A DNA stretch of 64,000 nt, from positions 4,898,001 to 4,962,000 of the forward strand of contig PQWQ01000002.1 in NCBI GenBank assembly GCA_002943765.1, read 5' to 3'. Positions within the stretch are counted from its first letter, which is position 1, and the number at the start of each line of letters is the position of its first letter. This DNA comes from Psoroptes ovis (Eukaryota > Arthropoda > Arachnida > Sarcoptiformes > Psoroptidae). Positions 14,891 through 28,876 of the stretch are shown here, piece after piece. A program made the translations under genes and the position numbers. Below the pieces are notes generated by a model. The model was not told the origin of the DNA and did no database searches. It saw only the letters and a program-made list of their open reading frames with translations.

Positions 14891-17800
14891 TTCCTTTCAT
14901 ATAAATTCTTAATTCAATACAAATACTATTTTATTGCCATTATAATATCATAATAATATTGAAAATTCAAACAAACTAAAATTCAAGCAAAAATTGTCAT
15001 TTTACTTGAATTTATTAGTTTTTATTAGTTTGCAAATTTATTCGTACACAAACACATGTAACTGGAGGGCATTTTTTGAAAAATATTATGAAATGAAAAA
15101 AAATTGATATTATCTTGGGTTGTAAATGGATAAAATATTCAATTCAATGAAAAAAACCAAACGAAAAAAATTTCCGTTTCGTTTATGCTATTGTCATTTG
15201 TGTGTGCGTTTGTCATTGAATATCATGTGTATTTGAATATGAAATCATTCTCTGTGTCTGTGAATCAAATCTAATTTACATTTTTTACAGAGAAAAATCA
15301 AAAAAAAAAAAAAAAAAAAAAAAATTTAATTCAATAAATGTTTCATCTCATGTCGATTCTGTTGTTTTGTTCATTTCATGTTTTTCTAGGTCGACCAGAG
15401 CCAAAAAATTTTTAAAAAATGTTTTTTCATTGTTTTTCTATGCTTACATTTTTGCATACAAACATCCACAAATGAATGACAATAATTAAATGATGTTATA
15501 ATTTTCATTTTGTTTGTTTGTTTGTCTGTTTATTTATTTATTTTTGATATGGAGAAAAAAACATTGAAAATGGACATTAAGATAAGTTGGAATAGAATAT
15601 AATAGAAATGGATAGACCAAAATGTGATATAAAAGCTTTTTGTTCTTTTCGTAACAGAACGAGCACTGAATATAATGTCCCACGATAGGAATTAAAACAA
15701 TAGGAAAATTGTCATTTTGCTTTGGTTTCAATAATAATAATGATAATAATAATAATAATTATTATTATTATTGTTATAATAATAATGATGAAGCTTCTAA
15801 TTATTATTATTGAATCTTTTTAATTTTTTTTTTGCATTTTTAAATGAATGTAAATTAATTGAATAGAATTTTGTAACAAAAATGTTTGCTTAAGAATAAA
15901 TATAAATAAATAAATGATGAATAATTAACTTTAATTGTTAGAATTTCGTTCATTCATTCATTCATTTATTCTGTTTTTGTTTAATATATTTCAGCTTGAA
16001 CAATTATACAACAACAACAACAACAAAATGTATTCTTGTAAAATAAAACTTTTAATGATTTCTTTTCGCATCCATTTCTTCTTTGTGTGGTGTTAGTTTT
16101 AAAAATTTTTGATGATATTTCAGACATATACATGTCCATAGATTACATTATCATCATCACACGCACATTTTATTTTATTTTTATTTGAATGACAAGTCTT
16201 TGTTTACTTGGTTTTGATTTTTTTTTTCAAATTTCAAAATTTTTTCTCGTCTTTCACTTGCATCAAAAATCATTTCAAGTCTGTGGAAAAATAAATGACA
16301 TATCCGATTCTTTAAATATTTGAATTATTTACTTCATTTAATGAATGAATGAATGAATCATTTTGAATTTTTTTTTCATTTATTCATTTTAATGAATTCA
16401 ATGATTGAATGATAGACCTCACACATTCATTTACATTTTGGAGAGAGAAAACATTTTCAAATTTATCAATTTTAATATTTAAAATGTGCTGCTGCTGCTG
16501 CTGCTGTATGTTTCAAGATCAACAATTATGTTGAATTGATTCATTCATTGATGGACATCATCATACTCATTGTTGTTGTTGTTGTTGTTGTTGTTATAAT
16601 TATTCAATTCATTTCAAATTGAATGAATGAATAAAAAAAAAATTATTCAAAATTAAATGTGTACTGGATTTCATCTTTTGGCTGTCAAAATTTTCAACAA
16701 TTCAAATTTTCTCATAAATTTGAAAAACTTTACATTCTAATTGATGAATTAATGAATTGCTTGAAAGACGATTTTTTTCAGTTTTCTTTGAACAATCACA
16801 ATTTTTTCTTTCATTTTCAATGTTAAATATTGCAGATTTGTATGTGAATGTGTTTGTTTTTGTGTGAAATTTTAATCAAATAAATTTTTCAACAATGTCA
16901 CAATGTTTTTTTCTCGGTTTTATTCAGAAAAAATAATTATCTTGATTTACTCATCAATTTTCGTTAATCTTATGATATTATGAATTTCCAATATTTTTGT
17001 TTAGTGAGTAAATTGACGGTTGAATGCTTCTTTGGTGATGTTGTTGTTGTTGTTGTTGTAGCAGCATCATCATCATCAATGCTGATGAATTTTTGATTTT
17101 TTTTCATTTCATTTCCTTCATGCATATTTGAATCCATTCATTCGTTGTTCGAATTTTGTTTCATTCAAATGATGAATAAATCAACAATTTTTTTTTCTTT
17201 CTTGCCATTCATCTGTGAATTTTTTTTTATTTTGTTATTCAATGCATCATACACATCATCTCAACAACAATGATAATGGTCTTGATCATCCTTTTATTTC
17301 CATCTTTTTTTTTTTTTTTTTTTTTTGATTGATTACTTCATTCAAATCTACAAAACATGTTGTGTGCTCAAAGTTTTTTGATTATTCATTTATTTGCTTT
17401 TTTTTCTGCCATTTGAATTGGAATTTTTTTCTTCTTCTCTCTATCTTGCATTCATTTCAAGCCTATTCATTATTTAGTCATCTAATTCAAAATAAATGAT
17501 GGCACATAGAAATTAAAAAAAATTATCTCTTATTTTTTGTGAATTTTAAATGTCATCATCATCTTCATATATGTGTGTGCATAGATAAACATGTGGATAG
17601 GAAACATTTCATCATCGTTTGAAATTGTGCACACATATATGAACCGGTTAAAATTTATCGTAAGATAAAATGAGAATTTTTAATTTTTTTTTCCATTTCT
17701 ATTCATTCATATCTTCAACAATAACAATCATCATCATCATCATACGTTTTTTATCATTTTATCTGTTCATCATCACACTACCAGAGGAACACAAAAATGA

Positions 17801-20800
17801 CATAATCAATCTTTAGTTTTCACACATAATTTTTGAAATAAAAGAAAAAATATTATTCGAGATTAATTTTTTATTTAAAAATTCTTGATGATCCACATAC
17901 AGTGTGAATCAAGATTATCTCACACATCAAAAATAAAAAAAAACAAATCTCTTTTCAAGCATTGAACACATCCGTTTTTTGTTGTGATATTATCACCGCT
18001 GCGGCAAGTGACCAGCAATATATTTGGGCAATGGATATATGATTTTTGAACATTTTCTAAATTTGATTTTAATAATTAAAACTTTATAATTAAATTTTCT
18101 ACTAAATTTTAATTAAGAATGAACCAAAAAAAAAACAATAATAATAATTTTTGACAAATTGTTTTCTCGATTTATTCATTCATTTTTCTGGTGCACGAAT
18201 ATTCATTTCGAATTTCGTTAGCCACGAAAATCATGTTTGCTCGTTGAATCAAAAAAAAAAAAAAAAAAAAAATTCATACATAGACAGACACACTAATCAG
18301 ATAAAATTGCTAATTGAAATTTTTGCCTCTTTATTTCTGTTTTTTTTTTATTATTTTCGCAAATGCACCTTCATCCAATTGATCAACAATCGAGTAAATA
18401 AAATTGAAAAGCAAAAACTTGAACATCTTATACAAACTCGATGTTGTTATAATTCATACAATTTTTTTTCTTATTATTTTGATTAAGAAAAATCATTGAA
18501 TAATAAAATCACGATTTGCTGTTGCTGCTGATGTTGTTGTTGTTGTTAATCGTTGATGAGACATATAACTTTTCAGGCATTTTAACAACAAGAAACAAAT
18601 GATTATTATTTCAATTTTATTTCTATAATTTTTTCTATTTTTCATCATTTAAAATTGAAAAAATGAAAAATAAATTCAAAGCACGATTCATGTTGGACTG
18701 TGTTGAAAGATTCAATTTTTTTATTTTACAAATTTTTTTTTCTATTTTGCCATTCAAATCAATTAATTTGCTTGATTTAGTATTTTTGCTTTGCTTTCCT
18801 TTTACGAATCACATCCAATGATTAATTGTATTTGAATTTTGAATTGAATTGAATTTTTTTTCTTTTCACTACTTTTCAATTTCTTAAAATTCATTATTCA
18901 AACACAAATATTCGATGATTTATTTGTGATGTCGTTTCAATCATATTTCATTTTTTTTTCTATCATTTTTTTTATTTAATAATAAACATTTATTTATATT
19001 TTTCAATAAAAAAATATTTCTTTGATTTAAATTTCGTAATCGATCGATATTTATTTCATAAGAATTCATAAGAATTGTGGGATTTTTGAGAGTGCAATTT
19101 TTCTTCTTTCATTTTTTTTCGTTTTGTTTTTGCTTTTCATATTGTTTTTTGCTTTTCATATTTGATCAATAATACAATTCATCTTATTCATCAGTTTACT
19201 TTCATTTCGATTCCTTTTTCATACGAATTTTTCATTTCATTTCTTGATTTGATTTGATTTAATTTGAGTTTTTTTTTTTTTTGATTTTATTTCTGTTTTC
19301 CTTTTGTCAATATCAAACGTATATTCAACTTATTTGGTTAGCATTATTATTATTATTATTGATATTATTGATCAGCTATAAATTTTCAAAATGTCAATAG
19401 TTAAACATCTGAAGTTTATTTTGTATTGATTATCCAACTAAATTATTGCCATATTTCATTCCCAAATTTTTTTTTCACTTGGATTTGATCATAAATAAAA
19501 ATATGGCCACACTTTTAAACAATTTGTTCATGAATTTATTTTGTCAATCCTTAGTTTCAGCAGCTATTTTCAAGTGAATATCGTAAAATCTGATATATAT
19601 CCGTCCAAAATGAATGCATTTCTTCTTAAAGTATCGAAAACGGATTTATATTTTCATAGAATTTGTTCATCGGATATAATGATGTTTATTTTGTTATTAT
19701 TGTTGTGTTAATGTTTCACATCGTAAAATATTCTTAAATTTATTTATTTATTTTTCGTTTCGAAACAAAACAAAAGCCAACAACTCTCTCTTGATATGTG
19801 AATTGTTTTGAATAAATGTTGATGATAACATTAAAGAAGAATGTGTTTGGTTATTTCATCATCATCATCATCATGAACGAAATAACCGAACAAACGAAAA
19901 ACTATTACATACAGATTAATTTTTTCTGATGATCCAGATATTATTATTATTATTATTATATGTTTAATGCTTTCAGATTATCATTATTATTGTAGTTGCT
20001 ATTATTTTCGTTTTTTTTTCTATTACATTCAAGTATGAAATACAAGTGACATTAATTTTAATTATAAAATCTTTTCCTTTTTCTTAGTCATTTCATTTTG
20101 TTTTATTGTTTCTTAAGATATTATTCACTTATTCCATTTGTGTATATGTGGAATCGTATTTTATGTATTTAATTCTTTTCTTTTTTGTTTTTGTTTGTTT
20201 GTTTGTTTCTCTGTTAATTCATTTTATGTTTGATTCTAGACAATATTTTTTCCTACTGCTATTTTTTTTAACAGTGGTAAAATCAAAAAGTCATTAAAAA
20301 ATGAGTGAAAATAAAAAAAAAAAAATTTATTTGTTTGTTTTTTTATATATCATATAAATGTTAAAATAAAATTGAATACCATTTTCAAGTCATTCAACTA
20401 AAATATTTCATTTCAATTATTATTATTTGCCGTTTGTCGTCAATGATCATTAATTTTTTTTCCATTTTGTGAGTGTACATCTCTCTCTCCCTTCTCATCT
20501 TATTTTTCATTCATAATAATGTTTTTTTTTTGGAAAAATGAAATAAAGTTTTGCTTTTCTTCCTTTCAGTTCAACTTCAAAATTCGGTCTTGAAACTTCA
20601 TTACCACAAGATCGATATATGAGATGATGACCACAATGATTATGATAATATTTTTTCGATTGTCAAATAATGACAAAGATGAAAATAATAAAATGAAAAA
20701 TGTGTTTCAGTTTTATGCAATATTTCCACAATGTCTTTGATTCACAGTCCATTTGGATTTGATTCAGTTGCTTAAGAAATTGAATTGTATGATGTTTTTT

Positions 20801-23800
20801 TTCATATTTCATCTTTTTTGATATATGAATCTATCATTGATTTTGAATTCATTGTAAACAATTAATTTGTGCTATGATTCATTCAACAATGATAATTTTT
20901 GAAAAAAAATGATTATAATATTGAAATATTTTCTTCCATAGATATGTGACTTGAATATTGTTTTTATGATGGTCAAAATTCAAATTTTTTTTTTTCATTT
21001 GACCATGATGGATTTTTTTCTCCTCTGTCGATGTTGTTGGCCATTAGTGTTTCATTCAATACAAATCATTTTCTTCTGTTCACTATTCTTGAAATTCTCA
21101 TTTTTAAATTTTCCACACGAATTTCATTCCATTCATGATGATAATGATAATTCAAATAGACATTTGGATCGAATGTTGTTGTTGTTGTTGTTATTAATTT
21201 GAATTGAATGGTAATAAGTTTTGAATAAATATGGAAAAATACCTAAAATTTTGAATGTATTTTACTTTGATATGAACAAAATTGAAAAATTCACTCAGCA
21301 GGACATGTTTGTTTGGTCGTCATTTGAATTTTTTTATTGAATTCAATTCTATCATTGGTGAAAACTTTATCGGTGGTGGAAAAACGCGTACGGAAAAATG
21401 GTCGACTGAGATGAACCAACAAACTATCCAAGTAGGCAAACATATTGATATTGATGATATATTTTCGACGAATATAAAAATAAATAAACAAACCAAAAAA
21501 TAAAAAGTGAACTAAAACAAAACGCAGCATGTCTTTAAGATTAATTTGATTGTCATTGGTCTAGTCTAACCAGTGGTCGTTGTCGTCGTCATTGTCTTTG
21601 TTTTTTTTTCAATTAACATTCAAAGAATCATTTTCATAAAATCATTCTCTTCTCTTCACAAAACAAACAAACCACTGCTAATCCATCTTATTTTAATTCT
21701 TATTTTTTTTTTTTGAAGCTTCGATTTCAATGTTTATATATTTTTTCCATCAAATGGATTGTCATTATTCGTTAAGATTTACTAATATATTTCAAAGTTA
21801 GATTTGTTTATTTATTTATTTTTCTTGACAACTTTAACGAATTTCATTAAATTTTTTTTCTTTCTTTGCTTTCAATACAAGTTTTAATGTCATCTTAAGA
21901 AATGAATAAACGAATAAAAAATGCATAAAACAAAAATTTATCTCATGATGATCAACGAACGAAAAAAAAAATTTGATCTTCAATATATATTCAATTTCAA
22001 AAGCACCGGAGATGGATGAATGAATGGATGGTTGTTGTGCATCAAAAAATGATCAATGATTGGTTTTTTTTTTTTTTGCTCGTTTAGTCTGTCTATTATT
22101 CAAAGTAGCAGCAGCAATAATCATTTGTATTTAGTTGTTGTTGTTGTTTTTATTCAGCGAAAAAATTCAGCGATATCTCAAGCACTTATCTACATTTGAT
22201 CTTTATTCGTGTATGAGTGTGCATTCAATTTTACCTCGTACATCTGTGCATTCAAAAATCATCATTCAATTGAATTGAACATGATTTTTTTTTTTTGCTG
22301 CTTTTATTCATTGATTTTAAATCACTTTTGATTTTTGCGTTTCATCTTCTCCACTTACCATTTATTAACTTTAATAATGACTTGTCAAATCATCTTTTCA
22401 TTTCTTGTTTAATGACAAAAAACAGAAATTAATTTTTATTTTTTATTTTTTTTGATCGATTTTATGATTATCATAAGTATAATATGTTTTGATGTTTGCA
22501 CAAAACAAGGTGATTATCAATCAAATAATGAAAATTCAAATCAAACATAAAAAAACATGGAATAAATAAATAAATCTATTTATTTCCATTTTTTATCATT
22601 TTGATCATTTGAGAATTCAAAATATTCAATAATAATAAATTACAATTAATGATTGAAAATCATATCGTTTCATTTGAAACGATGATTATAATTATATCAA
22701 TGAATTTTTTTCTGAATTTTATGATTTTATTTTTTATTGTTTTTCACATTATTCAAACATATTCTACCAGCCAATAATAATTAAAACAAGATTAATCAAT
22801 ATGATTATTATAACAGAGAGATGAGAGCCTAATTTTTTTATGAAAAACCAAATTGCAATATCAAAGTGCTGGCTGGATCTTTTTCGATATATTTGATTAA
22901 ATTATTGTCGTTCTCGTTTCTGTCTCATTATAATCATAATAATGAATGATATAATATCGAATAGAGCAGAGAATCATTTGAAGTAAAAGAAGCCATCAAA
23001 AATAATGAAAAATCATTTATTCTTTCAAAGGTTCATATTATTTCCGCAAATTTTGCTTTTCAAATCTGTAATTTCACTTTTTTTTTATTGTATGAAACAT
23101 TTTCGAAAAATTTTGTATGCCAATATTCAATGAATTTCAATTCTAAATGAAACTAACATTCACTGACATTAGAATAAAAAGTTAATGAATTCCTATGTTT
23201 CCAAGTTTCTCTATATATACAAAATTGATTCCTTTGAACATTTGAGTGAAATTTTCATTATTATTGTTTCATTTATTTCATTTTTCATTGTTTTAATTGT
23301 TTCGTGCCAATTTTTATGCCATTTCAATTTCAAATATATGGTTTTTTTTTGGTTGTACGAAAAAAAATTCCAAATTCCATTCCACAATTCATTGGTTTTG
23401 ACAATTATTTTGGTCGTTTTCATTGTTAAATTGTTCATTTCTTTTTATTTTTCGGTTCAATTCAATCGATTCAATATTATAGACGCAAGCAAACAAAATT
23501 CAAACAATTCCATAACGATTGTCAATGATTTTTTGCGGATCAAAAGTTGTCAGATTTACTACAAAGTTAGATTTTTTCGATAATTCAAAAATTTCGAAAG
23601 GATTTGCTTTTTTTTGGTGAGCAAATACCTATCATTGAAAAAAAAATCTAATCATTTTTCCAATATCAGAATTGCTGAAAATCTTCATTCATCTATTTAT
23701 TTTCAATTCAAATGTGTTTTGATCTCTTGCTTACGATTCATTGATTTCATTGATTCACATTCAATTTGAAAATTTTTATTCACCAAAAAGATAAGATTAA

Positions 23801-25618
23801 ACTTTAAACTTTTGACAGTTTTTTTGAAACTTTTTTTTTTTTGATAAAATTTTCGACATATTACTTTGGAACACAATGGACACAAGGAGAGAGAGGGCAT
23901 CTTATATAACAAATCGACGAAAAATTGAAATTTAATGAAACTTTTTCAAACTTATTCTCAATATTTGAAAACAAAAGATGCATCGATTAAAAATATGTGC
24001 GAAACAAAACAAAAAAAATTGCATACAGTTGCATGATTTTTGTTTTTCAATGATCAATATCTAAAAATATTTGAATTCAAATATACACGCATACAACAAC
24101 AAATATATGCTTCCGTTATATATTCGTCAATGTTATTTGATGATAACTGGATCGATACATTTTTCTATTTTATAACAAAAAATAAATGTATTTGGTTAAA
24201 TCGATACACGATCCATTATGGCAAAAAGAAAAATTGCTCCAAGAAAGCTCCATCAATTGATATCATAATTTGAAGAAAGAATATACTATTAATGATGATG
24301 ATAAGGTCGAAATGTACACGATCTTCGAAAGAATTGAAATGTTTATACAATACTTTTATATTTGAGTAGTCAATATTTTTTTTCTATGATTTTCATTAAA
24401 TTCAAATAAACAAATAAATGAAAGAATATTTATCTTTGAATCTACAATTTATCATTTCATACAATCTACAAATGTATTTTTTATTTTTCATTTATTTTCA
24501 AGTGTCTAATATCAGATATATCCTCTTTTTTTTCACCATCATTTTGTTGCATATTCGACAATAATAATGAAAATGATAATTTCAAAAGATACAGAAAAAC
24601 CACAAATTCACGTGTTTTTTTTCGTTTTTTTGCAAACGAACCATATGTTTATTTATCTATCGACGTAATCTTTCAAATATTCTATTAAACAACTGCAACA
24701 AAAATTGTAAATGAAACAAATAGAAAAACAATGGAACAATATACAAAAATTTTAGATGACAATCAATTTCATTTTTTTTGGCTGATATTATCTTTGCTGT
24801 TGTTGTTGTTGTTGTTTCAAACCATTAATGATAAATATTTGAACATTAGTGAGCTGTTTTCTTGTGTCGATACAAATATATTTGAATGCATTCATCTATT
24901 GTTATTGTTACACTTTTTTTTTCTCTTGTTTCATTGTCCATAAATTTGTCATGGTGACATTTTATTTTATTTTATTTTTTTTCCCGTGAATTGGTGGAAT
25001 GCTCTAAAAACCTAAATAATTATCCATTAGAGAGTTATGAAAATCGAAAAAAGAGAGAATCGATACGTATAATGTCATCGAAAAATTGATTAAAAATGAA
25101 CAACTGAATTGCAATACTTTATTTGATAATATGGAATCTTTATTTTTTTTACTTGTTTAATTCAATTCAACTTTGAGTTAAATAAATTTCAATAGTATGA
25201 TATCGATTTTAATTGATTTCGTATGGAAAAGCATTAATTATAATGTATGTCATTGATGAACTTATTTACATAAATTTATTCATTTTTTTATGCATTTGGA
25301 ATTTCAAATTCCAATTAATCATATTTAAACATTTTTTTTTGACTGTAGTAATAAATGTTTAAAAATTCAAATAATTCAATGCAATAAAAATGACTATAAT
25401 TAATAACTAGGTTAATCCTCGATCAAGATGATAGTTGTTTGCTGTTCATAATCATTTGTGACTGTGTGTTCATTTCAGCATGTTCATTTGAAAGACATAC
25501 CGCCATTGTTTTCATCAATTATGTAAACATTTATGCGCTTGTTTTATCTTCAATTTCAATTCATCATCACCTTTAAATAGTGAATATATAAATAAATAAA
25601 TATTAGAAAATCCAATTT

Positions 25619-25619
<1 letters not shown>

Positions 25620-25654
<35 letters not shown>
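25620..25654. repeat. poly-A run (35 bp)
   Basis: Longest homopolymer in the window. No retroposon body or target duplication is visible next to it. Confidence 0.9.
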
Positions 25655-25656
<2 letters not shown>

Positions 25657-28600
25657 ATGTGAAAATCAATAGATGAAAATGGAAAGAACATTCAAATTCA
25701 TGAAAAGATTTTTGAAATTTTTTCAAGAGATTTTTCGAATTTTTTTTTATCATATTTTCAATTTTCAAAAATACATGTCGCAACTTGTTTCTTTGATTGA
25801 TTATAATACTTAGATAGCAATAATAATAATAATAATAATGATGATGAGAATAAATATTCAATAATAAATATAATGATAAATGATTTTTGATAATAATTTT
25901 GATGAGATGATGATGATGATGATGATGAAAATTATTCAAGTGTTTGTTCATCTTGATCATCATTTTTTCACATCTTACAACATTAAAGAACATTTGAAAT
26001 GTGTTTTTGTGTATTGAATATTGAATGAGCAAATGGATAATTTTTTTTTTCGTTGAAAAATATTTAAATTATTTTGTTTGTTCAAGGTGCTTTATTTTTT
26101 TTCCATTTCTTTTATCATCATCCGAAAATATTATTATCATATATCAATTTTTTTCTCGGCAAAAATACATTATCTCAAATAGTCCCGACAATGATAAAAC
26201 TTAAGACCTGGTGCAAAAAAAAAGAAATTGTTGATTTGAAATTTGAAAAAAAAATTAATCATATTTTTCTCAGTCTATATGGACAAAGAAAAATTCTGTC
26301 AGGTTTGAGCTGACCAAGTTTATCATTATTTATGAACATTATTTTGTACTTAATATGATGGTATATCACGTATACGTATGAGGGGTAGAAATTTATTCAG
26401 CCTATGCAGCTGTAGTTCGTTCACACCATAGCCATCATCATCATCATTACAATCGCTAGAATTGTTCATTATTTGTTATTGTCATCATGTTTGTATTCGA
26501 AACACTATCATTTATCATTTCTTTTTTTTCGTTGAAAAATTCAATTAAATTTTTTTTAAATTCAAAAAAACAAAGTCAATGAATTACATTATTTTTATAA
26601 AATGATGTATGATGAAATTAAAATTTCATCGGTAAAGCGAAAAACAAAAATCGAATTTCGATAATAATAATTTTTATTTCCATCAAAAAGATTTGATCAA
26701 ATTTTTCATCATCAAATCAAAAATAAAGACAATCTGACAACCATTAAGAAGAAGATATATATCTGTGCAGGTATTATTATCATTTGGTGACTTTCACCAT
26801 GTGTATGTTCACCTGTATTTATTGTTATTGTTTTTATTATTATTATTTCAATTCTCAACAAGAAAAAACAATGAATAAAACTTTGAACAAAAAAAAAATA
26901 AGATGAAAAAAAAACGATTTTTATATCGTTAAAGAATATTTATTGTTATCTGTCAATCAAACATATATTTGAATATCCTCTACAGAAAAAACAACAAAAT
27001 CCTAGTTGTGCTGTATTAGTATTAGTATTATTATTATTATTATTATCATCTCAATGATGAAATAACGATTTCTATCGTTTCTTTTTTTTTACTTTGCTGA
27101 ATTCTAAATTGAAATTGTGAACTTGATAATAACAATGCTAATGTTTACTATTATTATTGTTGTTGTTGTTCGTTTGCATTGAAAGCAATTGATAAATGAA
27201 AATGATATGCTTGTTAAGCATATAGTAAATGGTCATCGTTATATCGTTATTTTATGTGGTCAAAAACCGCATTTTTCAAACCACCATGTCATTATTATTA
27301 TCAATATTATTGTTATCATTATCATCATTATTATTACATGTCATTTGAATTTTTTTTTCTTTGAAAGCCTCAATAAGAACAAGAATTGAAAATGAAATTT
27401 ACTTATTTTTCTTTTTTGAATTTGCTGCAATTCAAAATGATCAACATTAAACAATATAACTATTGTTGTTGCTCATAATATTTGAATGTTAAATGATAAT
27501 TTGTAAGAAAAAATGCAATAAAAAGGAAAAAATTCCAACATTTTCCATTATTATATTTGACCAACGATCACGAATTCTGAATTTTCATTCTCGTCGTAAT
27601 GAAATAATAGACAAAAAAAAAATGATTATTATCTTTTTCAAGTATATTCAAACTTGTTGAATATTTGAAAATCTTCATTAAAAAATGAATGGTGAATTCT
27701 ACAAAGCGTATGCATTTTATACTTTAAAATCAATCATAAATACGTGAAATGATCATATATTTCAAAGTTTTTTTTTTCGGTTTTCAATGCAGTCAGAAAA
27801 AAAATGAGTTTATAGATTATGATTATTAATTGTCAACAACCACGAACCATCAATTTGATTATCAAAAACGAGATGATAGAAAAGTATTCAGCCATTCGTT
27901 TCGGCAAACGATTGAACAACGTATTTTGATGAAAGAAAATATTTTTCCATTCATCCCTCAAATATGTTTGAATAATTAATTGCTATTTTCAAAAAAAATT
28001 TTTCTTGAAAAAAATCCAGCCAACATTTTTTTTTGCAGCATTGTTTCCAGCAAAAGTTGAATAATGAAACTTTCATTCTCTAATTTTTTGAAACAATCTA
28101 ATATGTAATAAGAAATAATAATTTTCTTAACAAATAAATGATTAGTACAAAGTAATAATTATACTAATCATTTGTTGAAATGAAAATTAATGTTTATATG
28201 TGCTTGCTTGCTTGCTTGTTTGTTTATTCGTTTGTTTGTTTGTCTATGTTCATACGAAAGTCTGTTTGTTGCATTCATTACTTTTTTTTTTGATGAGAAT
28301 AAAATAAAGTAGGAGGTTTTCGTTTTTCGTTTTTTTTTCGTTTCTTGAAAATTATTATTTTGATTATCATTACAATATAATATTATATTATTGTAATCAT
28401 TGATTTCTTTGTTAATAATCAAAGAAATATGTGCTTGTTTGTACGTTTGTTTGTTTGTTTTAGATCTGGTTTATTTATCTTTGTTTGATTTATTCATTTA
28501 TTTATTTATTTATCTGTGTATATAATCATTAGAAGGAAAAAAAATTTATCATAGAAATTTATATTTTTTTTCTCCAGATAAAGATAATGATTATGGTTTG

Positions 28601-28844
28601 TGATTGTAAGAATTCATTGTGACTGTTTTCGTTGTAGCCAATTTCGTTGCTGGTGGTCATCATCATCATTAAATTAATCAAAACAATTAGATTATATAAA
28701 AGAAAATAATAATCATTAGAAAATTAGTTTGTAATTACTTTTTCATCGATTATTATTATCGATTGATTCGAATCATTATTATTTCATTTTCTAAATTGAG
28801 GAAAAAAACTTTTATTCAAAATTTGAATAATTTTCGTACTTTTT

Positions 28845-28845
<1 letters not shown>

Positions 28846-28875
<30 letters not shown>
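28846..28875. repeat. poly-T run (30 bp)
   Basis: Uninterrupted T30 in non-coding DNA. No retroposon body recognised on either side. Confidence 0.9.

Positions 28876-28876
<1 letters not shown>

Larger units (their letters stand above)
9490..20000. other. non-coding AT-rich DNA upstream of Eph, part 2
   Basis: No gene can be supported. It holds a 23-bp tandem repeat (10217-10306), (ATG)n at 13118-13152, (CCTAT)n at 13893-13914, a facing ATT/AAT snap-back at 14834-14890, another near 15729-15775, A25 at 15300-15324 and (GCT)n at 16488-16506. A slightly more complex stretch at about 11575-11720 shows no recognisable product. Confidence 0.6.

Noticed and set aside
25556..26032. 158-codon minus-strand open frame
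   Set aside because: Composed of poly-Phe from the A35 run plus His/Tyr runs from CAT/TAT repeats. No credible protein.
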